This document shows positions 7,761 through 15,599 of a stretch of 22,774 bases of DNA, piece by piece. Below the pieces are notes generated by a model that worked only from the letters and a program-made list of their open reading frames with translations, made no database searches and was not told the origin of the DNA. The stretch covers positions 1 to 22,774 of the forward strand of contig JAEWLX010000025.1 of assembly GCA_023457325.1 (NCBI GenBank), in the 5' to 3' direction. Source of the DNA: Bacillota bacterium (GTDB lineage: Bacteria; Bacillota_I; Bacilli_A; RFN20; CAG-826). The position numbers and the translations under genes are program-made. Positions within the stretch are counted from its first letter, which is position 1. Every line of letters begins with the position of its first letter.

Positions 7761-7960
7761 CGATGAAGCCATGTCGCATTCATCTTTCTAACCAGAGAAG
7801 AAGCCAATTGGTGAGAGGCTTCAAGAAAGAGACATGCGAAACCACTTCTGAGCATCCGATGACAAATTGGACGTAACTCGCGTTAAGAGCTTTGAGTGCA
7901 TATCATAGATATGAATTAGGGTGGTACCACGTGAAAGCGTCCTTAAGATGGGCGTTTTTT
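7761..7960 (+). ncRNA. T-box leader for thrS, specifier ACC (threonine)
   Basis: Tandem features of a T-box riboswitch, which senses uncharged tRNA and controls transcription termination. Stem I pairs CGATG (7761-7765) with CATC near 7853, TCGCAT (7774-7779) with ATGCGA (7834-7839) and CTTTCT (7784-7789) with AGAAAG (7824-7829). It ends in a distal hairpin GAAGCC/GGCTTC (7800-7822). The specifier follows GAA: ACC at 7841-7843, a threonine codon. The conserved T-box sequence AGGGTGGTACCACG is at 7918-7931, next to the terminator. Specifier and downstream gene agree, so tRNA-Thr control of thrS is strongly supported. Confidence 0.96.
7935..7960 (+). terminator. T-box terminator hairpin
   Basis: AAGCGTCC (7935-7942) can pair with GGGCGTTT (7950-7957) using two G-U pairs around a 7-base loop, and a run of T follows to 7960. 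It forms when tRNA-Thr is charged; the competing antiterminator uses the T-box sequence just upstream. Confidence 0.88.
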
Positions 7961-7979
7961 ATTACAAAGGAGAATCATT

Positions 7980-9881
7980 ATGAAATTAGTCCTGCCAAGT
8001 GGCGATGAATTAATCATCGAAGTCGGTCAATCTGGTTTTGAAGCCGCAAGCAAAATCGCTATTAGTTTAGCCAAAAAAGCATTAGCTTTTCGTTTAAACG
8101 GAAAACTATTTGATTTACATGCTCCAATTAAAGAAGAAGGAACATTTGAAATCGTGACCGAAAACGATAAAGACGCTATTGAACTACTAAATCATTCGAC
8201 TTCTCATCTTTTAGCACATGCCATTAAACGTCTATATCCTGACGCTCATATTGGTTTTGGACCAAGTATTGAGGAAGGTTTTTACTACGATATTGATTTT
8301 GCCAGTCCAATTGTAGAGGCTGATTTGGCCACAATCGAAAACGAAATGAGAAAAATTGCCAAAGAAAACCACCGCATCGTTCGTCGTGAAGTATCTTTCG
8401 ATGATGCTTTAAAACTATTTGCTGATAATCCATACAAAATTGAACTCATTAAAGAAATAGCTCAAAACATATCGATTTATGAACAGGATGATTTCTTTGA
8501 TCTTTGCACGGGACCGCATCTAGCAAACACAAATCTAATTCGTCATTTTAAACTAATTAGTTTAGCTGGTGCTTATTGGCGCGGAAATTCCGACAATAAA
8601 CAACTGACAAGGATTTATGGCACTTCTTTCTTCAGCAAAGAGGATTTAGTTAAGCATTTAGCCATTTTAGAGGAACGCAAAAAGCGCGATCACCGCAAGC
8701 TCGGAAAAGAACTTGGTCTCTTTATGGTTTCCGAGTATGGACCTGGCTTCCCCTTTTGGCTTCCTAACGGCATGATTTTACGAAATGAACTGGAAAATTT
8801 CTGGTACAAAAAACACGAGCTTGAAGGTTATACCTTCATTAAAACCCCAATCATGCTTTCAAAGGAACTTTGGATTACAAGTGGTCACTACACAAATTAT
8901 CGCGAAAATATGTATTTTAGTCAGATTGATGACCGCGAATTCGCTATTAAGCCAATGAATTGTCCTGGTAGCTTATTGGCTTACAAATACGAACTTCACT
9001 CATATAAGGATTTACCTCTTCGGGTTGGCGAATTAGGACTCGTCCATCGTCATGAAGCAAGTGGCGCCTTATCGGGTTTGTTCCGCGTTCGTGCTTTTAC
9101 TCAAGATGACGCTCATATTTATTGTCGCGAGGATCAGGCAATCGATGAAATCATCAGAATGTTAAAATTATACGATGAAGTGTATTCGTTATTCGGACTA
9201 AGTTATCACATTGAACTAAGCACTCGTCCTGAGAAAAAGTTTATTGGTTCAATTGAAAATTGGGATCGTTCGGAGCACGCGCTTGCTCAAGCCTGTAAAG
9301 CAATCGGTAAAGAGTACATTGTTAACGTTGGCGACGGCGCCTTTTACGGCCCCAAACTAGATTTTAAACTCAAAGATTCGATGGGACGCATTTGGCAATG
9401 CGGAACGATTCAGTTTGATATGAACCTGCCAGAGCGTTTTGATATTACTTACATTGATCAACGGGGCGAGAAAGTCCGGCCCATTATGTTACATCGCGCT
9501 TTATTTGGAAGCTTAGAACGCTTCATTGGCATCCTGATTGAACATTACGGTGGCGCCTTTCCAAGTTGGCTTGCTCCTGTTCAAGTTAACATTATCCCCG
9601 TTAATAATTCATTACATAGTGAATATGCACATCAAATTGCTAACGAATTGCATCATAAAGGCGTGCGCATTACGGTTGTTGACTCAGAGGAAAAAGTCGG
9701 ATTCAGACTACGTAATTCGCAAGTACGAAAAATACCCTATACCCTTGTTGTCGGCGATAACGAAGTTCGCGACAATACGCTAACTTATCGCTTGTATGGA
9801 CAAGAAAAGCAAACCAATATTTCGGTAGATGATTTCTCCAAACTCATTCTTGAGGAAATCGACACAAAACGTCACTATTAA
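7980..9881 (+). CDS. thrS: Threonyl-tRNA synthetase
   Basis: Class II synthetase that charges tRNA-Thr. Domains in order: N-terminal TGS (residues 1-60), an editing domain with HSTSHLLAHA (72-81; His72, His76, His80), the catalytic core with zinc-ligand motif MNCPGS and motif 2 segment RHEASGALSGLFRVR, motif 3 in HRALFGSLERF, and the C-terminal anticodon-binding domain. The 633 residues are typical of a full-length enzyme with editing. AAAGGAG (7966-7972) precedes the ATG by 7 bases. It is regulated by the T-box upstream. No terminator is seen before the next promoter. Confidence 0.98.
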   Translation: MKLVLPSGDELIIEVGQSGFEAASKIAISLAKKALAFRLNGKLFDLHAPIKEEGTFEIVTENDKDAIELLNHSTSHLLAHAIKRLYPDAHIGFGPSIEEGFYYDIDFASPIVEADLATIENEMRKIAKENHRIVRREVSFDDALKLFADNPYKIELIKEIAQNISIYEQDDFFDLCTGPHLANTNLIRHFKLISLAGAYWRGNSDNKQLTRIYGTSFFSKEDLVKHLAILEERKKRDHRKLGKELGLFMVSEYGPGFPFWLPNGMILRNELENFWYKKHELEGYTFIKTPIMLSKELWITSGHYTNYRENMYFSQIDDREFAIKPMNCPGSLLAYKYELHSYKDLPLRVGELGLVHRHEASGALSGLFRVRAFTQDDAHIYCREDQAIDEIIRMLKLYDEVYSLFGLSYHIELSTRPEKKFIGSIENWDRSEHALAQACKAIGKEYIVNVGDGAFYGPKLDFKLKDSMGRIWQCGTIQFDMNLPERFDITYIDQRGEKVRPIMLHRALFGSLERFIGILIEHYGGAFPSWLAPVQVNIIPVNNSLHSEYAHQIANELHHKGVRITVVDSEEKVGFRLRNSQVRKIPYTLVVGDNEVRDNTLTYRLYGQEKQTNISVDDFSKLILEEIDTKRHY

Positions 9882-9887
9882 TTATGC

Positions 9888-9916
9888 TTGACACCTTCGC
9901 GTAGCGATGCTAAACT
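9888..9916 (+). promoter_or_regulatory. infC-rpmI-rplT promoter
   Basis: A perfect TTGACA (9888-9893) and TAAACT (9911-9916) are separated by 17 bases, 7 bases after the thrS stop. It drives the IF3/L35/L20 operon independently of thrS. Confidence 0.88.
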
Positions 9917-9923
9917 AACCGAC

Positions 9924-10040
9924 GTAGATAAAAACGTAGAAAGAAGATGCGCCTGCTTCTCACCAGATTGACAATGTTAATTGGTTAATGCTACAAAACG
10001 AAAGTTTCAAAGATAACGGGCGCTGATTCGCGTCCGTTTT
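9924..10040 (+). ncRNA. L20-type autoregulatory leader of infC-rpmI-rplT
   Basis: The operon leader has the arrangement known from Bacillus, where ribosomal protein L20 binds the leader and causes early termination. A hairpin pairs ACCAGATTGAC (9962-9972, one bulged G) with GTTAATTGGT (9976-9985), resembling the conserved L20-leader element as I recall it. A small hairpin AAAC-GAAA-GTTT (9996-10007) follows, and then an intrinsic terminator. L20 itself is encoded in the operon. Confidence 0.8.
10016..10040 (+). terminator. Leader terminator/attenuator before infC
   Basis: ACGGGCGC (10016-10023) pairs with GCGTCCGT (10030-10037), eight pairs with one G-U, around a 6-base loop, followed by TTTTATTTA. 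Its place inside the leader, ahead of the infC ribosome site, indicates regulated attenuation. Confidence 0.88.
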
Positions 10041-10054
10041 ATTTATAATAAACA

Positions 10055-10073
10055 AAGGAGTTGATCGACCATA
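10055..10073 (+). promoter_or_regulatory. infC ribosome site and AUA start codon
   Basis: AAGGAGTTGATC (10055-10066) matches the complement of the 16S rRNA tail (AAGGAGGTGATC) at 11 of 12 bases. The codon ATA at 10071 follows after 4 bases and is in frame with IF3. The first in-frame ATG (10086) is 19 bases from the site, and an in-frame TGA at 10062 excludes anything earlier. This strongly favours ATA as the start. Confidence 0.75.
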
Positions 10074-10625
10074 GCAAACTATCCCATGAACCCCGGACAG
10101 AGACGTCCGGAGGCAAACACCGACCTCGTCAATGAGCGCATTCGTTTTTCGGAAGTGCTCGTCATCGGTCCAGCAGGTGAGTCATTAGGTAAAATGAGCT
10201 CAAGAGCTGCTAATGACCTAGCTAATCGTTACGAATTGGATTTACTATGCGTTGCGCCAGGCGCTAACCCACCCGTATGTAAAATACTAAACTACGGTAA
10301 GTATCGCTTCGAAGCACAAAAGCGCGCAAAGGAAAGTCGCAAAAACCAAAAGATTATCGAAATCAAAGAGGTGCAATTGACACCACAGATCGGAGTTCAT
10401 GATTTGATGGTCAAAGTAAGGGGTGCAATTGGCTTTTTCCAAGATGGGAACAAAGTCAAAGTTGGTGTCCGCTTCCGCGGTCGTCAATTAGCGCATCCAG
10501 AAGTCGGTGAAGAAGTTCTCAACAAATTTATTAGTCTTGTTGAAGAATACGCTGTCGTCGAAAAAGAAGGAGTCTTGGAAGGTCGTTGGATGACGGCCAT
10601 TCTCGCCTCAAAGATAAAAAAATAG
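10071..10625 (+). CDS. infC: Translation initiation factor IF-3
   Basis: Binds the 30S subunit, prevents premature subunit joining and rejects non-canonical start codons and wrong initiator tRNA. The N-domain begins near VNERIRFSEVLVIG; the signature PPVCKILNYGKYRFE links to the C-domain, which starts around EIKEVQLTPQI. The likely start is ATA at 10071, giving 184 residues; from the ATG at 10086 the protein has 179. Non-AUG starts in infC are well known from E. coli (AUU) and allow IF3 to repress its own translation. First gene of the infC-rpmI-rplT operon behind the L20-type leader. Function is certain, the start codon likely. Confidence 0.97.
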   Translation: MANYPMNPGQRRPEANTDLVNERIRFSEVLVIGPAGESLGKMSSRAANDLANRYELDLLCVAPGANPPVCKILNYGKYRFEAQKRAKESRKNQKIIEIKEVQLTPQIGVHDLMVKVRGAIGFFQDGNKVKVGVRFRGRQLAHPEVGEEVLNKFISLVEEYAVVEKEGVLEGRWMTAILASKIKK

Positions 10626-10637
10626 GAGTAAAACAAC

Positions 10638-10832
10638 ATGCCAAAAATGAAGAGCAAAAGAGCTTTAATGAAACGCATTAAAGTTACGGGCAGCGGCAAG
10701 GCAAAACGCCATTCAGCGTACACATCACACCTCGCCCCTCGCAAATCAACCAAACAAAAACGCCACTTGAGAAAGGCTCAGCTATTGTCACATAGTGATA
10801 TGAAACGCGTAAAATTTCTCATCATCAAATAG
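10638..10832 (+). CDS. rpmI: 50S ribosomal protein L35
   Basis: Small basic protein of 64 residues with the L35 pattern MPKMKSKRALMKRIKVTGSG and the segment KRHSAYTSHLAPRKSTKQKR. Part of the large subunit. The ribosome site TAGGAG (10623-10628) overlaps the infC stop codon, with the ATG nine bases later. Second gene of the canonical infC-rpmI-rplT operon. Confidence 0.98.
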   Translation: MPKMKSKRALMKRIKVTGSGKAKRHSAYTSHLAPRKSTKQKRHLRKAQLLSHSDMKRVKFLIIK

Positions 10833-10844
10833 GAGGTGCCCTAA

Positions 10845-11204
10845 ATGGCCAGAGTAAAAGGTGGCACCGTCACACGTGCCAGACGTAAAAAAATATTAAA
10901 AAGAGCTAAAGGATATTTCGGTAGTAAACACTTACTTTTTAAGACTGCTAAAGAACAAGTAATGCATTCATTGATGTATGCATATATTGATCGCCGCAAA
11001 GTTAAAAGAGACTACCGAAAATTATGGATTAAACGCATTAATGCTGCATGCAGAATGTGCGATATTTCCTACTCACGCTTCATCAATGGCTTGTCATTAG
11101 CCAAAGTTGAAGTCAACCGTAAGATGCTTTCAGAACTCGCAATCAGTGACTTTGAAGCTTTCAAACAATTGGTTGAAGTTAGCAAAAAAGCTAGCGCTAA
11201 ATAA
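10845..11204 (+). CDS. rplT: 50S ribosomal protein L20
   Basis: L20 of 119 residues, an early 23S rRNA-binding assembly protein and the likely repressor of this operon through the leader. It starts MARVKGGTVTRARRKKILK and contains AKGYFGSKHLLFKTAKEQV and the C-terminal RKMLSELAISD stretch typical of the family. A near-perfect ribosome site AGGAGGTG (10831-10838) overlaps the rpmI stop. Last gene of the operon, followed by a strong terminator. Confidence 0.98.
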   Translation: MARVKGGTVTRARRKKILKRAKGYFGSKHLLFKTAKEQVMHSLMYAYIDRRKVKRDYRKLWIKRINAACRMCDISYSRFINGLSLAKVEVNRKMLSELAISDFEAFKQLVEVSKKASAK

Positions 11205-11211
11205 GCGTTAG
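11191..11211 (+). other. Stem-loop spanning the rplT stop codon
   Basis: CTAGCGCT (11191-11198) can pair with AGCGTTAG (11204-11211) over a 5-base loop that contains part of the TAA stop. No T-run follows, so it is not a terminator by itself; the real one lies 13 bases downstream. It may stabilise the 3' end or may be chance. Confidence 0.4.
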
Positions 11212-11223
11212 AACATAGAAAAC

Positions 11224-11247
11224 GGCTGCAAAACGCAGCCTTTTTTT
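11224..11247 (+). terminator. Terminator after rplT
   Basis: GGCTGC (11224-11229), loop AAAAC, GCAGCC (11235-11240), then seven T. It ends the infC operon. The opposite strand has only a short T-run, so termination of the convergent thiI transcript here is less certain. Confidence 0.93.
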
Positions 11248-11269
11248 ATATCAAATTACAGTAAAATAA

Positions 11270-12448
11270 TTACAAATCTTCGCTATTTGCACTAATAATG
11301 ACCGATTTTGTGCCATTTACCGCTTCAAGAACAAGTGATTCGAAATCTAACTTTTCCTCAAGCCAAAGGGTTGAATTAAAGTTAGGTTTTGTCGTGGGGT
11401 TTTGTGGTTTAAAAATGGTGCAACAATCTTCATAGGGGCGAATAGAAATATCATAGGTTTTGATTTTTTTGGCAATTTTAATAATGTCGTTTTTATCATA
11501 AGTGACAAGTGGACGAATAACTGGCATATTTGTCACTTCATTAATTACCCTCATCGAGCGAAGTGTTTGGCTTGCAACTTGACCTATCGATTCACCATTG
11601 GCGATGGCCTGACATTTGCGAATATTAGCTATTTTCTCACTGATGCGATACATCATTCTTCGCATAACCGTAATGGCGTAACTTGAATCGACATTATCAT
11701 AAATCGCTTCCTGAAGTTTAGTAAAAGGAACAATGTGTAAGCGAATAGTGTCTTGGTAATAGCAAAGATTTTTAAGTAAATCACTAACTTTGTCAATGAC
11801 CGCACTGCTCGTGTAAGGTGGAGATGCAAAATGAATGCACTCGACTAAAACGCCCCTTTTCATAAGTAGATAGGCTGCTACCGGAGAGTCAATCCCACCT
11901 GACATCATCATTAAAATCCTGCCCCCAATGCCAAGAGGATAGCCTCCCGCTCCCTTGAAGGTTTCCAAAAATAAATAGGCTCCTTCGTGACGCACTTCAA
12001 TTCCTACAGTTATATCGGGTTTAACAACATCGACCCTTAAAGAAGTATTGCGTAAAATTTCTTTGGCGACAGTTCGATTGATTTCGTCACTAACAATCGG
12101 AAAAGTTTTATCCGATCTTTTCGAGCGAACTTTAAAAGTATTAACCGCTTTGTCTTTGACCATCTCGATAGCTATCTTTTTGATGATTTCAATATTTTTT
12201 TCTTGCCTTGTCACAAGGGTGAGAGAATTAATGCCGCTAACTTCTTGAAGCTCACTAATCATCGCATAAGGATCGTTACCATTAACCAAAATATAAATGT
12301 GGTCGAAACGTGTCTCGATTTGAAAATCAAGGAATGTTCCGCCAAGTTTTCTTCGAATGTTTGTGGCAAGCAGTTTGACGAAATCCATCTTATTTCGACC
12401 TTTGGTCGATAGTTCGCCAAAACGCACCATTATACGTTCATATATCAC
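11270..12448 (-). CDS. thiI: tRNA 4-thiouridine synthase ThiI, short form without rhodanese domain
   Basis: Makes 4-thiouridine at position 8 of tRNA, adenylating the base and receiving sulfur from a cysteine desulfurase; it may also serve thiamine synthesis. Order: N-terminal ferredoxin-like region (VRFGELSTKGRN), THUMP domain, then the PP-loop ATPase with SGGIDSP (183-189) and the conserved ...EDCCTIF segment. It stops at 392 residues, so the C-terminal rhodanese domain of E. coli ThiI is absent, as in Bacillus. The start is GTG at 12446-12448: this keeps MIYERIMVRFGE aligned with Bacillus ThiI, and the GTGA overlap with the desulfurase stop indicates translational coupling. Its partner is the desulfurase encoded immediately upstream. 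Confidence 0.96.
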   Translation of the reverse strand: MIYERIMVRFGELSTKGRNKMDFVKLLATNIRRKLGGTFLDFQIETRFDHIYILVNGNDPYAMISELQEVSGINSLTLVTRQEKNIEIIKKIAIEMVKDKAVNTFKVRSKRSDKTFPIVSDEINRTVAKEILRNTSLRVDVVKPDITVGIEVRHEGAYLFLETFKGAGGYPLGIGGRILMMMSGGIDSPVAAYLLMKRGVLVECIHFASPPYTSSAVIDKVSDLLKNLCYYQDTIRLHIVPFTKLQEAIYDNVDSSYAITVMRRMMYRISEKIANIRKCQAIANGESIGQVASQTLRSMRVINEVTNMPVIRPLVTYDKNDIIKIAKKIKTYDISIRPYEDCCTIFKPQNPTTKPNFNSTLWLEEKLDFESLVLEAVNGTKSVIISANSEDL

Positions 12449-13575
12449 GTTCTTATCCTCGCGATAACCGCTTCATAGGCTTCAATGAAAGTTTGTATAT
12501 CTTCTAGTTTCGTCATCTTATCAAAACTAATGCGCAGGGTATTATTCGCTAGTTCTTCGCTTCGTCCTAATGCTTTGACTACGTATGAAGAGGTTGCCAA
12601 TTTGTGATGGCAGGCACTAACCGAAGAAATCATAATTCCCTCGTTTGAAAGAGCTTCGACAACAACGCTGGCCTTTTTGTCGGTAAGGGAAAAATTAAAA
12701 ATGTAAGGGGAGGAACTGTCTGGACTATTGATAACAATATTGTCCTGTTTAGCAAAGTAACTACGAACATATGAAGATAGTGAAGCGACATGGGTGGTTA
12801 CTTTTTGCTGATCGCGAATAGCTTCTTTAGTGGCTATCGCTAAAGTATACGCTAAGGCAACGCTGACCGTTGAGCTTCTAAAGCCGAATTCTTGATTTCC
12901 TCCGCTTAACAAGGGAAGAAAATCAATTGTTTTTTTGAAAATGAGAGCCCCACTACCTTTGAGTGCGTTTATTTTGTGACCGGAAATGCAAAACATGTCT
13001 ATATCTTGATAAGGTAACGAGATTTTGCCAATGGCTTGTGTTGTATCAACATGCAAAACGGCTTTTGAATGCCGATGGACAATAGCGGCAATTTCTTTGA
13101 TTGGGTTTAGACTTCCCACTTCATTATTTACAGCCATTATCGATACGATAATCGTTGTCTTTTTTAAAGCCGCTCTTACGTCTTCTGGACGAACTTGTCC
13201 TTTATGATTTACGTTTAAAACAGTCACTTCAAAACCAAACTGATCGCGAAGTTGTATTACTGACTCGTAAACCGAAGGATGTTCGATATTACTGATAATG
13301 ATATGTTTGCCCCGATTTTGATGTTTGAGAGCGAAGCCTTTAAGGGCCAAATTATTCGCTTCAGTGGCCGAAGAGACAAAAATAGCGCGGTGACTCGCAT
13401 CGACTGTTAATGCCTCTAAAATAATCGTTCGCGCTTTTAATAAGTATTTTTCAGCACTTCTTCCCGCTTGGTGGTTGCTGTTAACGTTTGCAAAAAAATC
13501 GCTTTCTAGGCGCTGATAGATATCAAGAAGGGCACGACTTGGCTGAGTCGTGGCAGCGTTATCTAAATAAATCAT
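12445..13575 (-). CDS. Cysteine desulfurase (IscS/NifS family), probable ThiI partner
   Basis: PLP enzyme that takes sulfur from cysteine and passes it on as a persulfide. Visible: N-terminal YLDNAATT, His99 in IEHP, HVDTTQAIGK, PLP lysine Lys201 in SGHK, SGGNQEFGFRSST and active-site Cys322 in the loop SVSACHHK. The 376 residues match the family. It overlaps thiI by 4 bases and follows ezrA by 30 bases. In Bacillus subtilis the same ezrA-nifZ-thiI order occurs, and NifZ is dedicated to ThiI, so the same role is inferred here. No iron-sulfur scaffold gene is nearby, which argues against a general Fe-S role for this copy. Confidence 0.93.
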   Translation of the reverse strand: MIYLDNAATTQPSRALLDIYQRLESDFFANVNSNHQAGRSAEKYLLKARTIILEALTVDASHRAIFVSSATEANNLALKGFALKHQNRGKHIIISNIEHPSVYESVIQLRDQFGFEVTVLNVNHKGQVRPEDVRAALKKTTIIVSIMAVNNEVGSLNPIKEIAAIVHRHSKAVLHVDTTQAIGKISLPYQDIDMFCISGHKINALKGSGALIFKKTIDFLPLLSGGNQEFGFRSSTVSVALAYTLAIATKEAIRDQQKVTTHVASLSSYVRSYFAKQDNIVINSPDSSSPYIFNFSLTDKKASVVVEALSNEGIMISSVSACHHKLATSSYVVKALGRSEELANNTLRISFDKMTKLEDIQTFIEAYEAVIARIRT

Positions 13576-13605
13576 TGATTATTTCCTGTAACGGCTAATG
13601 GTTTT

Positions 13606-15342
13606 TTAGTCACTGACACTTCCGCCTTGACGAAGTTTTCTCAGGGCGTTGCTCGTATCGACATATGCTTTTTCGAAGTTGGCGTTAAAGAAGTGCGCTT
13701 CGCTTTGTAAAACAAGATGATGAATATCGCTTAAGTGTTGACGGTCGCGATTAGCATATAAAATAGCTGATTCAGCTAGAGCCATCATATTGTTGTCGCT
13801 TTCAATTTCGTTGAGGACAGGCTCGCCTTCCTCGATCAACCAACTAATATTGTTTGAAACCGTCGTAATATCTATTGGAAGAACGTTGAGGATATCGTTA
13901 ACGCTATTAAGCGAAGTGTAAATACGTTCAAGCAATTCTTCATATTTTGCGGTGAATTCTTTTAAAGATATATCGCGAACAATTTTTTCGGCTTTCTTGA
14001 CGCGATGATAATAATCATAAATTAATAAATAAGCGTTCTCGGCTGTCTCTTTTAAGGAGTCAAGATAAACTTGAAAGTCTTCCATCATCGATAAGACAAG
14101 ATTAGACTCATCGCGAAGTTCATGCATCTTACTAACGAGTATCGAATATGGTTGCTTGGTCGAAGAATGAATAAAAGTATCGAGTGACCTCTTGGTCGCA
14201 CCAACCTTATTTATTTCGCTTTGAATTTCATTGACGCGATTAGCATAGTCGCCGCTGATAACATAGATTTTTTTTACTTCCGGAATTGTGTTACAAAGTT
14301 TAATAAACTTTTTTTCAAGCGTGTTGACAATTACATATATGTCTTCGCATTCAGCATCAAAAATAACACGCGCCTTCTTTTCTTCTTCAAACAAAATAAA
14401 ATACTCATCAATGCGAGCGATGATATTATCTAAGGCATTATTAACGCCGGTAAGTTCGAAACTTTTAATTTTCTTGGTCAACAAATCAAGTTCGCGATTC
14501 ATGTCGTAAATATTATTTTTAACTATCAAATGATGAAGCGGGTACTTTGCATCTACCATTTCTTCATAGGCGTTCATCAGTGAAGCGATCTTATCGGGTA
14601 TTACCATCGTCACAAGCGCACAAATATTGGGTAGTTTTGTCAATACTCTACCCACTTCTTTTATTGCTTTGGAAATGTTTGGTAGTAATGTATTCGCATC
14701 ATCATACTGAGCCGATTCCACATATTGTTCGAATTCATCAAAAAGGCCATCGATATATTCATACACGGCATCAAAAGATGAGATCACTAATTGCAAATCG
14801 CCTTGTTTTGAATAGTAATCTTGTTTGATTCTTCTTAATTCCTCTTTCAAAGAAAGAGACGCTTGGCGAGCTTCTTCTTCGGGTTTAACAACCGAGATTA
14901 AATCGCTATTCAAGGTGTTAACGTGTTTTTCATACGTTTCGATAATATTCCGACCATCAGAGTAAGATACTTTTAAGGCTTTATACTTTCCTTCGTCCAC
15001 GAGGTCTTTTAAACCATTAATCGTATTTTGAGCCTGGGCATCAAAACGATCGCGAATTTCTTTAAAACGCTTAAGATATTGCGTATGCAACTCGACATAT
15101 AACAAGTTTGTTCGTGAGATGATTTCAAGTCTTTTTACATACTGGGCATCTTGGCCAATTAAAAGAGCATGCAAATACTCAAAACGGCGCTCTAATTCGC
15201 GGACTTGTTTACGAGCAACATGACGAACGATAACAAATTTATACAATAAAAAAATAATTGCGCTGACGACTAGCGCTGCACCGATGGCAATAAAGGTAAT
15301 GCCGGTCGGACTAACTAACATTATGAAATTTGTATCAGTCAT
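13606..15342 (-). CDS. ezrA: Septation ring formation regulator EzrA
   Basis: Membrane-anchored protein that regulates FtsZ ring assembly in Gram-positive bacteria. A single N-terminal membrane segment (about residues 13-37, TFIAIGAALVVSAIIFLLYK) is followed by a long cytoplasmic part built of helical, charged, coiled-coil-like sequence up to residue 578, matching EzrA topology and length (about 560-570). The C-terminal ANRDRQ...FEKAYVDTSNAL resembles the conserved EzrA end. Its place ahead of the desulfurase and thiI copies the Bacillus order, which supports the call because sequence conservation is low. It starts at an ATG with AAGGT nine bases upstream, close behind a good promoter. Confidence 0.86.
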   Translation of the reverse strand: MTDTNFIMLVSPTGITFIAIGAALVVSAIIFLLYKFVIVRHVARKQVRELERRFEYLHALLIGQDAQYVKRLEIISRTNLLYVELHTQYLKRFKEIRDRFDAQAQNTINGLKDLVDEGKYKALKVSYSDGRNIIETYEKHVNTLNSDLISVVKPEEEARQASLSLKEELRRIKQDYYSKQGDLQLVISSFDAVYEYIDGLFDEFEQYVESAQYDDANTLLPNISKAIKEVGRVLTKLPNICALVTMVIPDKIASLMNAYEEMVDAKYPLHHLIVKNNIYDMNRELDLLTKKIKSFELTGVNNALDNIIARIDEYFILFEEEKKARVIFDAECEDIYVIVNTLEKKFIKLCNTIPEVKKIYVISGDYANRVNEIQSEINKVGATKRSLDTFIHSSTKQPYSILVSKMHELRDESNLVLSMMEDFQVYLDSLKETAENAYLLIYDYYHRVKKAEKIVRDISLKEFTAKYEELLERIYTSLNSVNDILNVLPIDITTVSNNISWLIEEGEPVLNEIESDNNMMALAESAILYANRDRQHLSDIHHLVLQSEAHFFNANFEKAYVDTSNALRKLRQGGSVSD

Positions 15343-15362
15343 TTATTTTTACCTTGTAAAGA

Positions 15363-15391
15363 ATTATAACATTCAAGTCAATCAAATTCAA
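15363..15391 (-). promoter_or_regulatory. Promoter of the ezrA-desulfurase-thiI operon
   Basis: On the minus strand TTGAAT (15386-15391) and TATAAT (15363-15368) are 17 bases apart, with TG one base before the -10 box. The leader is only about 15 bases long. Confidence 0.82.
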
Positions 15392-15564
15392 AAAGCATTT
15401 CGCTTTTTTCTAGGTTCGACAAGAAAAGGTTTATAAATTGAGTATAATTAAATTTCGTTAATCATTTATAGTTAAAAAACGAAGATATATCGGCATAGAT
15501 TGGTAGATTGCCTTTCGCGTTATTAATAATTATTAATCGTCGAAAATATATGCAACTCTTTTTA
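15392..15564. other. AT-rich spacer between ezrA and rpsD promoters, with a 16-bp palindrome
   Basis: Part of a 418-base gap without a gene. It holds a weak A/T hairpin (AAAAAGC and GCTTTTTT around 15390-15409), an isolated TATAAT (15443-15448) without a -35 box, and a perfect 16-bp palindrome ATTAATAATTATTAAT (15522-15537) about 28 bases before the rpsD -35 box. I see no tRNA or small-protein gene. The palindrome could be a protein-binding or curved-DNA upstream element, or chance in AT-rich DNA. Confidence 0.4.
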
Positions 15565-15593
15565 TTGACTAATCACCTTCGTTACTATATAGT
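15565..15593 (+). promoter_or_regulatory. rpsD promoter
   Basis: TTGACT (15565-15570) and TATAGT (15588-15593) are 17 bases apart. The -10 region lies in a small palindrome ACTATATAGT. The start site is expected near 15600, giving a leader of about 160 bases. Confidence 0.88.
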
Positions 15594-15599
15594 ATTCGT

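Noticed and set aside
15390..15409. Terminator upstream of ezrA/rpsD
   Set aside because: The hairpin is mostly A-T pairs, overlaps the ezrA -35 region and lies between divergent promoters with no transcript expected to end there.
15411..15425. tRNA-like GGTTCGA motif
   Set aside because: No matching acceptor, D or anticodon arms surround it.
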